A stretch of 64,000 bases of DNA from Capsicum annuum (taxonomy: Eukaryota; Streptophyta; Magnoliopsida; Solanales; Solanaceae). This document shows, in pieces, positions 33,168-45,375 of this stretch (its first letter is position 1; each line of letters opens with the position of its first letter). The notes under the pieces were generated by a model. That model did no database searches. It saw only the letters and a program-made list of their open reading frames with translations, and was not told the origin of the DNA. The DNA lies in contig NC_061115.1 in NCBI RefSeq assembly GCF_002878395.1, forward strand, positions 98,348,527 through 98,412,526, given 5' to 3'. The position numbers were made by a program, and so were the translations under genes.

Positions 33168-35077
33168 TGTCTCGACCTGAACCAGAGCCTAGTCGTGATG
33201 GGTGTCTCAAGCCCATCGTTAGCTAGAGACCAACCTCTTAGCCTAACATCGAGAAAACAATAAAATAATATAGAGGACACCAAACTAATAGTAATAAAAA
33301 TGATAGATAATAAAATGCAAAGTCTATGAATCAAAAACCAACATCAAACCCAGACTTGTCCACAAAAGCCTCTAAAACCAGAAATGCAAAATAGGTCGGG
33401 ACATGGCCTCGACCATGATTAAAAGAATCCAAAATGAAATACTAAGAAATAAAGACAATAGATGAAATGACTGGGCCTTTTGAAAGATGGAGGCTCACCA
33501 CTTCACAGCAAGTCCATGGGAATACCATATCACCTAACGCTTCACAGGAGCAATAGAAAACCCTTCGGACCCTACATCAAGAAATGATGCAGTGTCCACG
33601 GATGATTAGTAGGGTTCAATGACATGTAAATTAGGGAAAGTGATAAAATAATGCCAATGCCAAAAACTAGTCAAAACCACATGCACAACATTTATATTTA
33701 CATATATATAGGATGTTGGGATAGGGTAAAGGGTCATAAATATGAGAGTTTAAAACATTAACTTGAACTGTGTAGCTCGTTCAGTCCTAAAGGCACCCAT
33801 GGGCTATATGGGTTCAATTCCCCTTGCTGAAAGAGCCCCAGTACATGTTAGCCGCACGATCTAAGGAATCTAATGAAAGGGCTAGCGACACCAAGGCTCT
33901 AGCCATTTAAAAATGTAATAGGTGAACCAAGCACACGGTCATATAGACCCCCACACCGGCAAACATGGTTTCCAGTGTTAGTCCTTCTAGAACTACACCT
34001 TCATGGTTAGCTAAACAATTCCCTTTAATCCCAAATTAAAATAGTTTGCACATAAACCCAACCATTAACCCAAGAGTCTTATATTAAGGTATTTACCACT
34101 TGGTAATGTCATTACAATTATGTTTGCAAGCTCATCTAATCATGCCAAACCAATCCATATATCCATTTGACTCCCAAGTTCTATTTGAAATCGAAACCAT
34201 AGCCACCAAAGGCCTTTCAAATCCATTTTTACCAATTATCCATTTATGCAATGCAATGGGTTCATAAATAAGTTGAATTATGCAATTATCCATTTTCAAA
34301 AACACATTTTACAAAGTGTGTTGGGGTTGATTCCATTACAAAGCCAAAATGCCATCAATTTGGGGAAACTCATTCTCCCTATTCCAATTCCCATAATAAT
34401 GTAGCCATTCAGTACAAAAACTAAAAATTAAAGCATGAATCAATTTAAAACACAGGAAAAGTACTTCAAGTCATACCAATCAAAACCCCTCAACCCAATT
34501 TCAAACCCATAAATTTAAACCACATGGATAATTAGTAAATAAATGGCATAATGAAAAATTAAAGTTAGTGAGAGAGTTACATGCTTGATCTACAAAAGAA
34601 ATTTAAAACAATTTTGAGTTTACAGCTTGAATGTTGAATCCCTTGTAAAACCCTTGAATGTTCTTGGGGTTTGAGTTTGAGAGAGAAAAAGAATGATATG
34701 ATACTTGAAAGAAGGAGGAAATCTGATTATTTTATGTTTAAAGGTTGTACAAGAGGTGAAAAGACCGAAAGCCCCTCACCCCAAGTGAAAAAAACAAAAA
34801 TTGGGCATTTTTTAACACAGAAACATGGCACACTAGTATCACAGAGGCTAGCCTCCGTGCCACATATCTATCGCAGAGGTTATCCTACTTGACATGTCAA
34901 TATCACAGACCCTCACTTCCTTGGGGTCCCAAAATAACCTCGAACCTCTTCTAAAAATTCTTAAAAATTTTCTAAAACACCATTTTAACATCTTTAAACA
35001 TAATTCAAGTCAAAATATGACATTATGCACGCGGGTGGGTCAAAATTAAAATCGTTGAAATTTTGAGGGGTCTTACA
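33168..35077 (-). repeat. R 3' LTR
   Basis: On the minus strand it starts TGTAAGACCCC (35067-35077) and ends GGTCGAGACA (33168-33177). It is 1910 bp. It shares the TGGTGAGCCTCCATC segment (about 33489-33503) and the tail GACTAGGCTCTGG...GACA style with related LTRs. Near 34830-34900 it has the GCACACTAGTATC / CACAGAGGCTAGCCTCCG motif cluster. LINE sequence abuts at 33167. Confidence 0.85.
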
Positions 35078-35790
35078 AAAAACCCCTAGACAAATGTACA
35101 ATAATAGCCTGCCAACTCAATAGTACTCTGAATCTCAATAGGAGAAGTAGATCTAGTTTAATCATGAACCACTGCTTTCCTTGTTGGATCGACCATAATA
35201 CACCCTTAGTCACTGCATAACATAAGAAATAAATAGAAACAAACCAAAACTCATGCCTCGAGAACTTGGAATACAACTTATTATCTTATAATCACTGAAA
35301 TGCAACCCTCAAATGTCTTACATGCTCGTACATATTATCAGAATAAACTGAGATATCATTGATGGAAATAATCACCAAAAAATTTAGATAAGGCTGATAC
35401 ATCCTGCTCATCAACTTCATAAATGTTGTCAGGAAAATGAGAAACGTAAAGACATAAACAAGAACTTATAGAGACTATACTGAATCCTAAAATATCTTTG
35501 GAACATCCAAAACTCAAATCCTCAACTGATGATAATCAGATCTTAAGTCAATCTTAGAAAACAATAAGAACCCTAAAGATGATCAAATAAATTATCAATA
35601 TCAGGAAGATGATACTTGTTCTTGATAATCACATTGTTCAATTACTGATAATCAATACACATAATCATAGATATATCTTTCATATTCTTAAATAAGATAG
35701 GACCAAACCAAAGAGATATATTTGGTCAAATAAAACCATTCCTCAATAAATCTTATAATTGTTTTTTCAATTCCTTCAATTTGATCATGG
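35078..35790 (-). pseudogene. R reverse transcriptase, broken, joined to LTR
   Basis: Minus-strand RT. MCIDYQ..LNNVIIKNKYHLPDID lies near 35590-35665 (right to left), then MSRMYQPYLNFLV near 35370-35415, and the catalytic site S-I-N-D (35356-35367) in place of F-I-D-D, so the first Asp is Asn. DNKLYSKFSRHEFW (about 35250-35290) and a LAGYYCTFV..GF block (about 35085-35120) follow. The LTR starts immediately after this last block, so RNase H, integrase and a normal polypurine region are missing. Confidence 0.8.
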
Positions 35791-36480
35791 CTATTCTATA
35801 TGGAGGAATGGAAATAGGTTTTGTGTCCATCTTTGCATCAATAGCAAAACCAATGTCCCAATGTGGAGGAACACTAGGTAAGGACAAAGAAAACACATCC
35901 ATGCAGTCTTTAACAACTTAAAAATAATCCAAGTAAGGTGGAATATCAATGCTAGTATCACACACATAGCCCAAATAAGAAAGAAACACGTTTTTACCAT
36001 GTGACAAGCACATAGAAAATCTATAACCCTATTGGCACACAAATTAGGATAGCCCTTACACTATAATCTTGTCAATACCAAGAGTAGCTAAGGTCACCGT
36101 CTTAGACAAAATATCAAAAACTGTGTGATAAGGAGCCAACCAATCCCTACCTAAAATGACATCAAAATCAACCATTTTGAGAATAATCAAGTCCACCCAA
36201 GTCTTATTCGCTAAGAGAGGAAACCATACTTGATTGGTACACCTAATTTCTTAAAGAATTGTCCACGATGGAAGAAAAATAAATGGGCATAGCAAGTGAC
36301 TCACAAATAATATCAATACCAATAGCAAAATATGTAGACACATAAGAGAATATGGACCCAAGGTTAAATAACATAAAATTAGGACGACAAAAAACTAGGA
36401 TGATACCTATAATCACAACATCATAGGCCTCTACCTCAGGTCTCCTAGAAAAAAACCTAACACTAACCACGCATGCTATC
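35791..36480 (-). pseudogene. R protease and RT entry, broken
   Basis: Minus strand. The protease is open from 36482 to 36243 and contains DVVIIGIILV and the active-site block NLGSIFSYVSTYF, where the catalytic Asp of the usual D-P-G-S has become Asn. Next come ICESLAMP and a VYQS remnant, and GLDYSQNG/CHFR at the usual VDFDVILG position. The RT entry near 35790-35880 reads PPHWDIGFAIDAKMDTKPIS then IPPYRIAMIKLKELKKQL. Frameshifts separate the blocks. Confidence 0.8.
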
Positions 36481-37176
36481 ACGCTAAGAAACCCCTCATC
36501 CGCTACTACAAGTTCCTTAAGAGCTTCCTTTACTACCTCTAAAATTACCTCTATTGCCTTAAGTTCGACCTCTATCTACTGACACTAGAGTTGGATAAAT
36601 ATAAAACTAAGAACTCCTCTATGAAACCTGATGTATGTCAATGAGAATTTCTTGATATATGACTAAATTCATCAAACACGAAGAAATCCCTACTAACTAA
36701 ATCACACTAAGAAAGCCTAGAAGAAACAAAATAACCTCAATAACTCAATAAACTAGAGAGAGTCCTTTAGCCTGCATCACTTGATCTTTGACCACCCAAA
36801 AACTTAGAACCTACAGACCTACAACTTGAACTCTACAAAGTTGGTTGAATTGATTTATCATGGTAACCATAAAAACCTCTGTCGAAGAAATTCCTACCTC
36901 AGGGTGAATGACCAGTGATATCACTCTATCAATGTATCATGTTGGCACCATCACATTGAGTACCCTGGTGAATAGACATTATTATATTAGCATGAACCAT
37001 GATTCTTAGAAAAGAAACACTTGAAACTGCTAGTTGAGTTTTCTCTAACTGATATTAACCTATTAAACCTTTGAAACCTTCCTGATCCTCTTAGGCTTTA
37101 TAGAAATACTAGCATTTGCATATCTAGACAATGCATGAAAGCATGCCTTATACTCTATAGTAGTCATGGAGTCTTG
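36481..37176 (-). pseudogene. R gag, C-terminal part, broken
   Basis: On the minus strand the rightmost block reads QDSMTTIEYKACFHALSRYA (about 37102-37165), the conserved capsid segment. Low-complexity and degraded knuckle sequence follows (GTQCDGANMIH near 36925-36960). The N-terminal half is missing because element B begins at 37177. Stops are frequent. Confidence 0.7.
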
Positions 37177-38588
37177 TGATGAGTTGGAAATTTGTGACTT
37201 ATTCGACCTAAAATTAGGGAGAAAATAGGTCCTTATTGCCAATTTTAATGTATTTTAATGTTTTTTTGGTTTCATTTTAGGGTGAAGGTCAAAAGTGATT
37301 GAAATTGAAAAAGAAAGTAAAAGAAAGGAAACAAATGGAAGACTAAGGAAAAAACTTTTATAAATACATCAACTAAACACTTGTAATAACAGAAGTGAAG
37401 TATAGACAATTAATTAAGCATCTCTGTCGCATTTTAAAATATTGGGTCCAAGAAAATGATACACAAAATGGTGACATAATGAATATTTTGGTGCATCACT
37501 ATATGAAATAGAAGACCAAGCTTTACATAGCTAAAGCAAGGGTCTTGTCATGTTGACGAATCAATAAGGTACAATCAATTCGGCACAACACCGATCAAAT
37601 TGGTGATAGACTTTGATTGATCGAATTGCTAATCGATGGTATTTGTATACTCATATAGCTCATTTTTATAGATTCTATTAAATATATTTGGCCATTATAA
37701 ACTCTAAATTTCTTAATTTTTAGAATTATAAGCTTGTAATTAAACACTAATTTCGGCAGCAGCTAAATTGAGCTGGGAATTTAGATTTTTTTGTTCCAAC
37801 ATTTAGATTCCTTGGTGAAAATGCATGAAAAATTTATTATAATTTATTTTCCTCATATTATGAGTAGATAATTTCCTAAACTTGGGGTTATGCATGATTG
37901 AGGGTTATTGTCGTATGGGTAGTAGTTTTTCACCTTCGTAATAGCCTATAGGTCATGATTTTGGCCAAATTTATGTTTTAACTTATACATTGAGGTTGCA
38001 AACTCTGTCTATCTATGGAACTTAAGTGTTGTTTGAAAGATAATTTACTAATTATGAGATCTATTTTAAAAAACTTGAGTTACCCTCATTTAATTGGTAA
38101 TGCTAGAAATAGATTACCTATTTTGAGGCAATTGGTTGCTTAGTTGTGTAGACACGTGGGATTTTCAAAGAAACCAGCATAAATTTTAGTTGTGGATTGA
38201 AACATTATCCTAATATGTAAAACTTAACCTAATCATGACATTTGAGAAAAGCAGAGGTATATTTTCATGTACCCATGCATATAATTATTCTTAAAAAGTT
38301 ATAATCCCAAGTGCTTTAATCTATTTATTACAATATTATAGCAAGCATTTTGACAAAAAATCTACAAAATTTTCGACTTTAAAAGAAGTATTTTGACCAA
38401 CAACCATCCCCTATTTTAAATTTGCTATTTAATTTTCACATTATGAGTTAACTTATGGTTGCCTGTGACACTTTAGTTTGATGATATAGCTCTCATTCCC
38501 GATGGATTTGACCTTAACTCTTGTTAGCTAAATATGTATTGATAATGACTTCTTATACTACCGTAGTATAGTTTGAGTATTATAAAAA
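37177..38588 (+). repeat. Element B 5' LTR
   Basis: About 1.4 kb between the R gag edge and a primer-binding site. The start is taken at TGATGAGTTGG by analogy with A's TGATGT; TGTGATG two bases earlier is possible. The end is taken just before the primer site; no clear CA remains. The last 60 bases resemble the end of A's LTR. A TATAAATA (37359-37366) could be its TATA box. Confidence 0.7.
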
Positions 38589-38589
38589 A

Positions 38590-38609
38590 TGGAGTCATTG
38601 CCCGGGAAT
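38590..38609 (+). promoter_or_regulatory. Element B primer-binding site (tRNA-Asp type)
   Basis: TGGAGTCATTGCCCGGGAAT resembles the TGGCGCCGTTGCCGGGGA site used with tRNA-Asp by Athila/Tat elements, with a few substitutions. It distinguishes B from the methionine-primed chromoviruses nearby. Confidence 0.75.
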
Positions 38610-40570
38610 AAAATATAGAATTTATTGTTTTACTGTTATAAGTTACTTTGAGTTAGCCATAGTGTTCATTTGATTATATGTTGTTTTTATTTTGTATGAT
38701 GAAAACACGAGTAAAAATGGTAGTGAGTTTGTAACTTTCGATGGGCAGCTCGAGGACTTGGATCACCTTGGAGATACCGATCGAGCTAGTGTCATTCGTC
38801 TACCACTAACAAAGAAGAATGAAGTGTTTCATGTTACTAGAATGATGCTTCACTAACTTTAGATGAAGGGTTTATTTTGGGTTCAATCCCATGAGGATTC
38901 CAACCTTTTTTTGAAGAATTTCATTAATGTGTACCTTCTATTTGTTACTACCCACATATCTCAAGATTCAACCTAATTGTGACTTTTCCCATTTTTATTA
39001 ATAGATGAACTGGTATTATAATTTTAGGAGTTTCCCATAGGTTCAATCACCCCATGGGTTGAATTGATGAAAGAATTCTTGTATTAATTCTTTCCATTAT
39101 CATAGATGCTATAATTAAGGGATGAAATTGTTAACTTTTACTATTTAAATGGAGAGCCATTATATAAGGCTTGGAAAAGGTTTAACAAAAAGTTTTTGCA
39201 ATACCTAAATCATGTGGATCTAACAAAATACTCCTTCAAATGTTTTGTCGAGCGTTAGATTAATTGAACAAAATGGTGGAAAATAATTTAGCTAGTGGAT
39301 CTAAAGTTAAACAAACTTATGGTGTTGTGGGGGCGTCATTGGATCAAGTGTCCAAGAAATTTGAGGTTGGCATGAAAGAGACATTGAGGTGTCCTTGGGG
39401 GATCCTTCCACATCATTTTTTATCTAAGAGTAAAGAAAGAAGGACGAGGTAAGAAATGGGAACATGACCAAGGTTATTGCACAATTGGATTTCCTTACAA
39501 AGCATGTGATGGGATTGAATCTTAAGGTAGTCAATGTCTTTGTATTTAAGGGAACTAAAGCATATGATGATGATAACATGTAGGATCTTGAAAAAGAAAT
39601 TCATTTCAGGTCTGACCAAATTGGGCGTTCTTGACCTACCTATCAAATGCATGGTAGGAATTAAGGTTGGAAGGAAAGGAAGTATGATTAGAATGATTGT
39701 GATTGGAAGGATCGTGATCAAAATAGAGAATAGAGGGATAAGAAAATAGATCAAGATGGTTATTAGAGAGATAAATATCATGACCAAGATACATATGTTC
39801 CTTCACATGATTGGGTAAAAGGCAAAGAATCAACCTTCATTGATCTAAAAAGTACAAGAATGAAAATCTGATTACACACATCCTTAATAGGCTTGAAGGA
39901 AGTGATAAGATGATAAGGGAGAATAAGAATAACAATTTTTAACTCAACCAAATGATCACTTAACACTTTGACTCGATCAAACAACTTTAAACCCAATTGG
40001 TTCAAATCTCTACCCATTTGAATGCAATAAAAAAATAGGACTTTCTAGTAATATGGTAGCAGGCATAAAGAATGATGTTCATGTCATGGAAACTGTCACT
40101 TGGATCGGGAATCTAGGTAATGATATTGTGAATATTAATGAAGACCCTAATGGTAGGGAGATGATTAGCAAGTGAGTGGGAAGAGAAAACAACTTTATAT
40201 GTTAAATAAAAGCCACTATGCCAATATACCTAAATGTTTAAAAGCCGAGAATAGTAGAAAAGGAAATTGAAATAAAAGAAGCACCACAAGTGGTTGATGT
40301 TAATGTTTAAAAATTAGATGAAAGACTGATTGTCTCAAAAGCATAAATCAAAATCTTACTTTCATATTCTCAAAAACTCAAGAAGATGGAAGATGATTCA
40401 AAATTCAAGAAGTTCCTTGATAAATTTAGAAACCTTTAAGTTAACATACCATTGTTAAAAACTTTACAACATATGCCTGGATATGCTAAATTCATAAAGG
40501 AATTGGTTTCGATGATGAGGTTCGCGGATATAAACCTAAAGGAATTGGTTTCGATGATGAGGTTCGCGGA
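38610..40570 (+). pseudogene. Element B gag, broken
   Basis: Leader to about 38690, then Athila-type Gag. Visible blocks are KNEVFHVTRMMLH near 38816, LKGLFWVQSHED near 38866, LKNFINVYLLFVTTHISQDS near 38913-38970 and RFNKKFLQYLNHVDL near 39179. The C-terminal linker follows at about 39460-39850 (NMTKVIAQLDFLTKHVMG, then Gly/Arg/Asp-rich DRDQNRE and YVPSHDWVKGKE). At 40470-40570 the Gag-protease linker MPGYAKFIKELV is seen with an internal duplication. Stops and frameshifts occur throughout, and T4 interrupts it at its end. Confidence 0.75.
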
Positions 40571-40580
40571 TATAAACCTA
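40495..40580 (+). repeat. 42-bp tandem duplication at B/T4 boundary
   Basis: Two copies with period 42 (40495-40536 and 40537-40578, identity extending to 40580) of a unit beginning TAAAGGAATTGGTTTCGATG. The unit keeps the reading frame and repeats KELVSMMRFADINL. The second copy ends in TATAAACCTA, the first bases of the T4 5' LTR. Confidence 0.9.
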
Positions 40581-42582
40581 TCTCTAAAAGTTTTTTGTCC
40601 ATTATATGACTCATACCTTGAGTTATATGCACAAGATACAAGTGGTATATTGAAATTATATCCAAAATAGTGTCGCATGGTGAGAAATATTTTAAAGGTA
40701 TGACTTGACCCTCGGAGTCGACAAGAAGGGAACAAATCATGAGAACATCAATAAAAACTCCTTGAGAATCTATCCAAGATATAAGTGAGGGGTTAAGGGG
40801 TGTTAGAATGATAGAAGTCATAGGTTGAATTCGTAGGTTGATCAGTGTGTACCATTATAGAGACTTCCAAACTTACGAGTCATGAAATCTAGTCGTAATA
40901 TTGCATATGAGTCGTATAGTAGACTAGTAAAGACTAGCGAGTAAATTCTAAAAAGTTAAGGGTCTTTTTGTGTTTTACCTCTTATAAATCGCAACCCACA
41001 AACCTATAATAAGGAGAGGCTTTACTTTTCCCCTAATTTCTATTAATTAAATAACACAAAATATCTCATTCCATCCTCATGAACAAGATTAGGGTTTTGT
41101 CTCAAGATTATCTCCTAAGTTTCAAAGGTCAAGTTTACTTCATGAAGCCAAGAACTTAAGTTATGTGGGGTTTATGAACAAGTATATTCTTTCATCCCTA
41201 TTCCCAAAACTTGTTTTAATGTTAAAGTAATATGATTTGAAATTAGGGTTCATACCTAAATTACCTTATCTTGAGTTTATGAAATTATCATGTGATTGAA
41301 GTATTAAAGTGCATACATGTTTTCATGTTCTCATTTGTTTATGTTTTGACATGAAAATTCTCTATTATGACCTAAAAATCATGAGTTTGATTTGAAAATA
41401 TTGATTAAATATTTTCAATTGAGTTTTAAGCATGATAGTGTTTTACAAGTTATGTGAAATAAAATATGAGATTTAAGGCTTAAGTATAAGCACTAAGTTT
41501 ACAAGAAATTTTTATCTTTTGAATCAATGAAAAGACATGAAATCCATAATTGTTTATCTTCGTTATGATTTAAAGCAAAAAGAAGCATGATTGTTTTTAA
41601 TTATACATAGCCAAATATTATTTTAAAGTGGATTTCCTAAAGTATGAGCATATAAGTATTCTAGGAGTACTTTTTAGCACTGAGAAGGGAATGTGCATGA
41701 GTGTATCCTAAATTTTTGGAAACTGCGAGCCAATATAGGTTCAGTTTTATCCTAATATATATGAATTTAAGAGTAGTAATCACTAAAATAATGTTCAATT
41801 CGAATGGATAGGGTAGAACAGCTCTAGCCAACATGGGTAATACATTGGATTCCATGGTAGCCACATAGTTTATGTCGATTTGAAGAATCTCCCATAAGTA
41901 AGTTTAAAAGCAATGATTTTAAGAAACTAAGTGTTATGGCTCACTAAGTTTATTCATATGATTTATACTCTCTGGTTATAATTCATAGTCTTGAGTTTCA
42001 CTCGAGTGCAATGTGAGTCATTCACATTTAGCATGTATCATTTGAAATCTTGTATACTTATTCAGTTTTTGTTTTACTTATTCATTTACCCCCCATTCTC
42101 AGTATATTCCAGAAGTACTGATCAACATATATTTCTATATGACACATTATTTTATAATGTAGTTTTTGGTGCCCGTTTCAGTAGCATAAATGACTTTGGC
42201 ATCATTACTTACATTCCTCCTAGTTTTGAGTCCTCATACTACGAGGACCTAGATTATTAAATTTCCTTTTTGGATGATAGTACTTAACCATTTGATTTTA
42301 GTCTTATGTTTTTGTCAGCTAGGGTATGTCCTAGCCGCTCTCTAGTCATTAGTAGAGGCTTGTTTGATAGTGAATGTGTAAGTTTAGGTTTAATAAATTT
42401 ATGCAATGGTTCCCAAGTTAAAGATTCACTTTAAGTTATGACATTTCTTATCTTTAGTTTTCTTCATATGATAGTCATCCTAATTATGTGAGTTCTGAAC
42501 TGAAAAGATATAATGGGTTATCTTGGGCTATTTGTAGACTTGAGAATCATGTGGCATCCAGGGGTGATATTAGGGCATTACA
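40571..42582 (+). repeat. T4 5' LTR
   Basis: Homologous to 46524-48552 from CTATCTCTAAAAG (matching CCATCTCTAGAAA) to the end AGGGCATTACA. The first bases TATAAACCTA correspond to the 3' LTR's TGTAATATCC with several changes, so the left edge is uncertain by a few bases. A TATA box candidate is TATAAAT at 40983-40989; the 3' LTR has TATAACC there (46958-46964). Confidence 0.8.
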
Positions 42583-42585
42583 AAC

Positions 42586-42600
42586 TTTCCATAAGAGCCT
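42586..42600 (+). promoter_or_regulatory. T4 primer-binding site, decayed
   Basis: TTTCCATAAGAGCCT lies four bases after the LTR end, where TTGGTATCAGAGCCT is expected. The right half is intact and the left half mutated. Confidence 0.7.
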
Positions 42601-42788
42601 AAGGTTTGTAAAAGTCCTAGGGAGTTAGGCAAGTCGTGTTATGTAGAGTCTTCATCATAGATATGAAACGTGCCATATTTATAAGCAAGAGGCTAAGTAA
42701 TGAGTTAGGAATCATTATTTCTTTTATGATCTATCACACTTGTAGTTTTCTTTATTTGCCTTAAATCATTCTTTTACGTGACATAATA

Positions 42789-43970
42789 TGCCTCCTCACA
42801 TAGTTGATGCACATAGAAATGGCGATAAACTACTCCGTAACTTGACCCTTTGAATGAGAATGTGTCTTATGGTGAATTTTAGGCTGCTTTTCAAGCATTG
42901 GCCCAATTTTTGATTGTAAATGTTTAGGGTAACCAACAGGCAGTAGTTTCACTTTAAAAGAATGGTAATTTTGCTGCAGTCCGAATTCAGGACTTTATGA
43001 TAATGAATCTACTTGAGTTCCATCGGTAAAAGTGGATGAGGACCTACTACTCTTTATTGAAATAGTGAGAAACATAACTCAAACTATACATGTCACTGAA
43101 GAGGAAAGTGTAGAGTCGGCATCTTATGGGTTGAAGGATATTGCTTATGATTAGGTTACGATTTGAAATAATGGTAGGGTGAGGATCCAGCTTCTATGTG
43201 TTGGCAAGTGTTTTAGAATACTTTTCTAGACAAGTTCTTTCCTCATTAGATAAGGATGAGGGAGGCCAAAGTGGATTTCATGAACCTAAAGCAGGGCTCT
43301 ATAATAGTGAAGGAGTACTTTCTTAAGTTCACTCAGTTTTCTAACTATGCTCTTGAGTTGTTAACTGATTCTAGAGCTCGTATGAGGAAGTTTATTATTG
43401 GGGAGTCTTATTTGGTGGTCAAGGAGTGTAGGATCACATTATTATTGGAGATATGGATATCACAATATTGATGACCCATGATCAACAAATTGAGGCAGAA
43501 AAGTTAAAGGAAAGTGAGAAGAGGAATAAAAGCAATAGGACTAGACAATTTGAGTTAAGTTAGCCAAGTTCAGAAGGGGGAAACCTTTTGCAATTTCATG
43601 GTCATTCATCAGTGCTTATGCTATCTTCAGCTAGTTCCCCTGCTCCCAGAACAAGGTAGGAGCAATAGGGCTGAACTTTGAAATCCAGATCTCAAAACAC
43701 TATAGTTGGCAGGCCCAATATCCCAACATGCACAAAGTAGGTAGAACCCATCCTGGTGAATGTTTGATATGAAAAGAGGGTTGTTATATATGTGGTAAAA
43801 TGGGTCATAAAATATAGGAGTGCCCATATGCTAAGAAGGGAAGTAGAGATACTTATCCCCAGATTTAGGCTATTAGTGCAATGCCTTAGCTAGGCTTCCC
43901 AGCTCCTCCCAAGGAACGTCTTCCAGTACCAATGATGCTCAATGCCATAAGCTCTTTTATTCTTTTCCAT
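42789..43970 (+). pseudogene. T4 gag, broken
   Basis: The start is at ATG 42789 (MPPHIVDAHRNGD). Blocks include AAFQALAQF near 42890, the capsid segment with FMNLKQGS near 43279 and VKEYFLKFTQFSNYALELL near 43306-43365, and MTHDQQIEAEKLKESEK near 43471. A zinc knuckle remnant CGKMGHK..ECPYAKKG lies near 43792-43840. A second upstream knuckle is partly visible near 43727-43780. Stops are frequent and at least two frameshifts are needed. Confidence 0.8.
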
Positions 43971-44450
43971 CTCATATGCTTCATGCCTTTTACCTTGATG
44001 TTTATGTATTGTTAGACCTGGGATTTAATCTCTTATGTAACTCCTTTGGTTGCTATAAATTTTGGGGTACGTCTATGAAGTCTCTCTAAGTCCTTCTCAG
44101 TTTCCACCCCAACGGGCAAGTCAGTTGTTGACAGACGAGTCTATAGCGAGTGTCCTATTATCATCCTCTATAAGATTACACTAGCAAACCTAGTACAGTT
44201 GGAGATGGTAGATTTCGATGTTATTTTGGGCATGGATTGGCTCCATTCATGCTAAATGAAGCAGCTGCATAGTGAAGTTTTAATTTTTTAATGAAGAAGT
44301 TTTTAAGATGGAGGGTTGTTTTATATCTCCCAAATGTCATTTCATCTCATATCTTAAGGACCAAAAGTTAATATCAAAAAGGTGTATTTACCATTTAGTT
44401 GAAGTTAAAGATACTAATTCTAAAGTCCTACAAGGTTAGTCAGTTCGGGT
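43971..44450 (+). pseudogene. T4 protease, broken
   Basis: Around 44000-44030 the sequence reads YVLLDLGFN, with catalytic Asp at 44015-44017 and Phe in place of the usual Ser of D-x-G-S. The flap region is degraded. The end block VDFDVILGMDWLHSC lies near 44211-44252, followed by the linker YLKDQKLISKRCIYHLVEV (about 44350-44405). Confidence 0.8.
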
Positions 44451-45375
44451 AGTGAATGAGTTTCTAAAGGTTTTTCCCAATGATCTTCCAGGGGTAGCTC
44501 CAGATAGAGAAATAGAATTCAGTATTGATCTTCTTCCTGATATTCATCCCATCCCTATTCCTCCATATCATATAGCTTTGGATAAACTCAAAGAGTTAAA
44601 AAGCAGCTTAAATATCTCTTAAATAAGGGTTTTATGAGTCCTAGTATTTCTCTGTGTGGTGCCTCGGTCATTTTTGTGCACAAAAAAGATGGCTTTCTAA
44701 AAATATGTATAGATTATAGATAACTAACCAAGGTCATCTTTAAGAATAAGTATCCTATTCCTAAAATTGATGATTTGTTTAATTAGCTTCAAGGTGATCG
44801 ATGGTTCTCTAAGATTAAACATAGATCGAGTTATCATCAGTTGAAAGTTTAGGAGCATGACATTTCGAAGACAAATTTTCAAATGAGGTACGGTCATTTT
44901 GAGTTTATGGTTATGTAATTTGGACTGACAAATGTTGTCGTAATCTTTAGGGATTTAATGAATGGGGTATTAAAGCAGTATTTAAATATGTTTGTCATTG
45001 TCTTTATAGATGACATATTGTATTCCAATAGTGAGGAAGAGCATGTAGATCACTTGAGGATAGTACTGCAGACCCTTAAGGACTGTAAACTGTAGGCAAA
45101 GTTTGGTAAATATTAATTTTGGTTAAAATCTGTTATCTTATTGGGGCATGTTACTTTAGGGGTTGGTATTCATGCAGATCCTCAAAAGATTGATGCAGTA
45201 AATCACTGTCCTAGACCTATCACTCTATTATTATCAGGAGCTTTTTGGGTTTGGCTGGGTAGTATAAGATTTGTTGAAAGGTTCTCTTGTATAGTCACGC
45301 CATTGACTAAGTTGGCCCAAAAGAGAGTGAAGTTTATATTGTCGGATAAGTGTGAGAAGAGTTTCCAGGAATTGA
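44451..45375 (+). pseudogene. T4 reverse transcriptase, broken
   Basis: The entry block NEFLKVFPNDLPGVAPDREI starts near 44455, followed by FSIDLLPDIHPIPIPPYHIA. KICIDYR..LTKVIFKNKYP and KIDDLF lie near 44700-44780. The catalytic F-I-D-D (45003-45014) is intact. The C-terminal block RITLLLSG.. near 45218, with FVERFSCIVTPLTKLAQKRV, lies in the open stretch 45141-45401. Single-base indels shift frames around 44600 and at several later points. Confidence 0.85.

Larger units (their letters stand above)
33168..37176 (-). mobile_element. Element R: minus-strand chromovirus, 3' LTR to gag
   Basis: Read on the minus strand, the order from right to left is gag, zinc-knuckle remnant, protease, RT and 3' LTR. 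The gag is cut at 37176 by element B, so R's 5' part should lie right of 64000. RNase H and integrase are absent: RT ends against the LTR. Protease and RT wording is chromovirus-like but differs from T3 and T4. Confidence 0.85.

Noticed and set aside
35791..36042. Open minus-strand frame (83 codons) as an unknown small protein
   Set aside because: It is a shifted frame of the R RT-entry region; the correct frame gives the recognisable PPHWDIGFAIDAK and IPPYRIA blocks.
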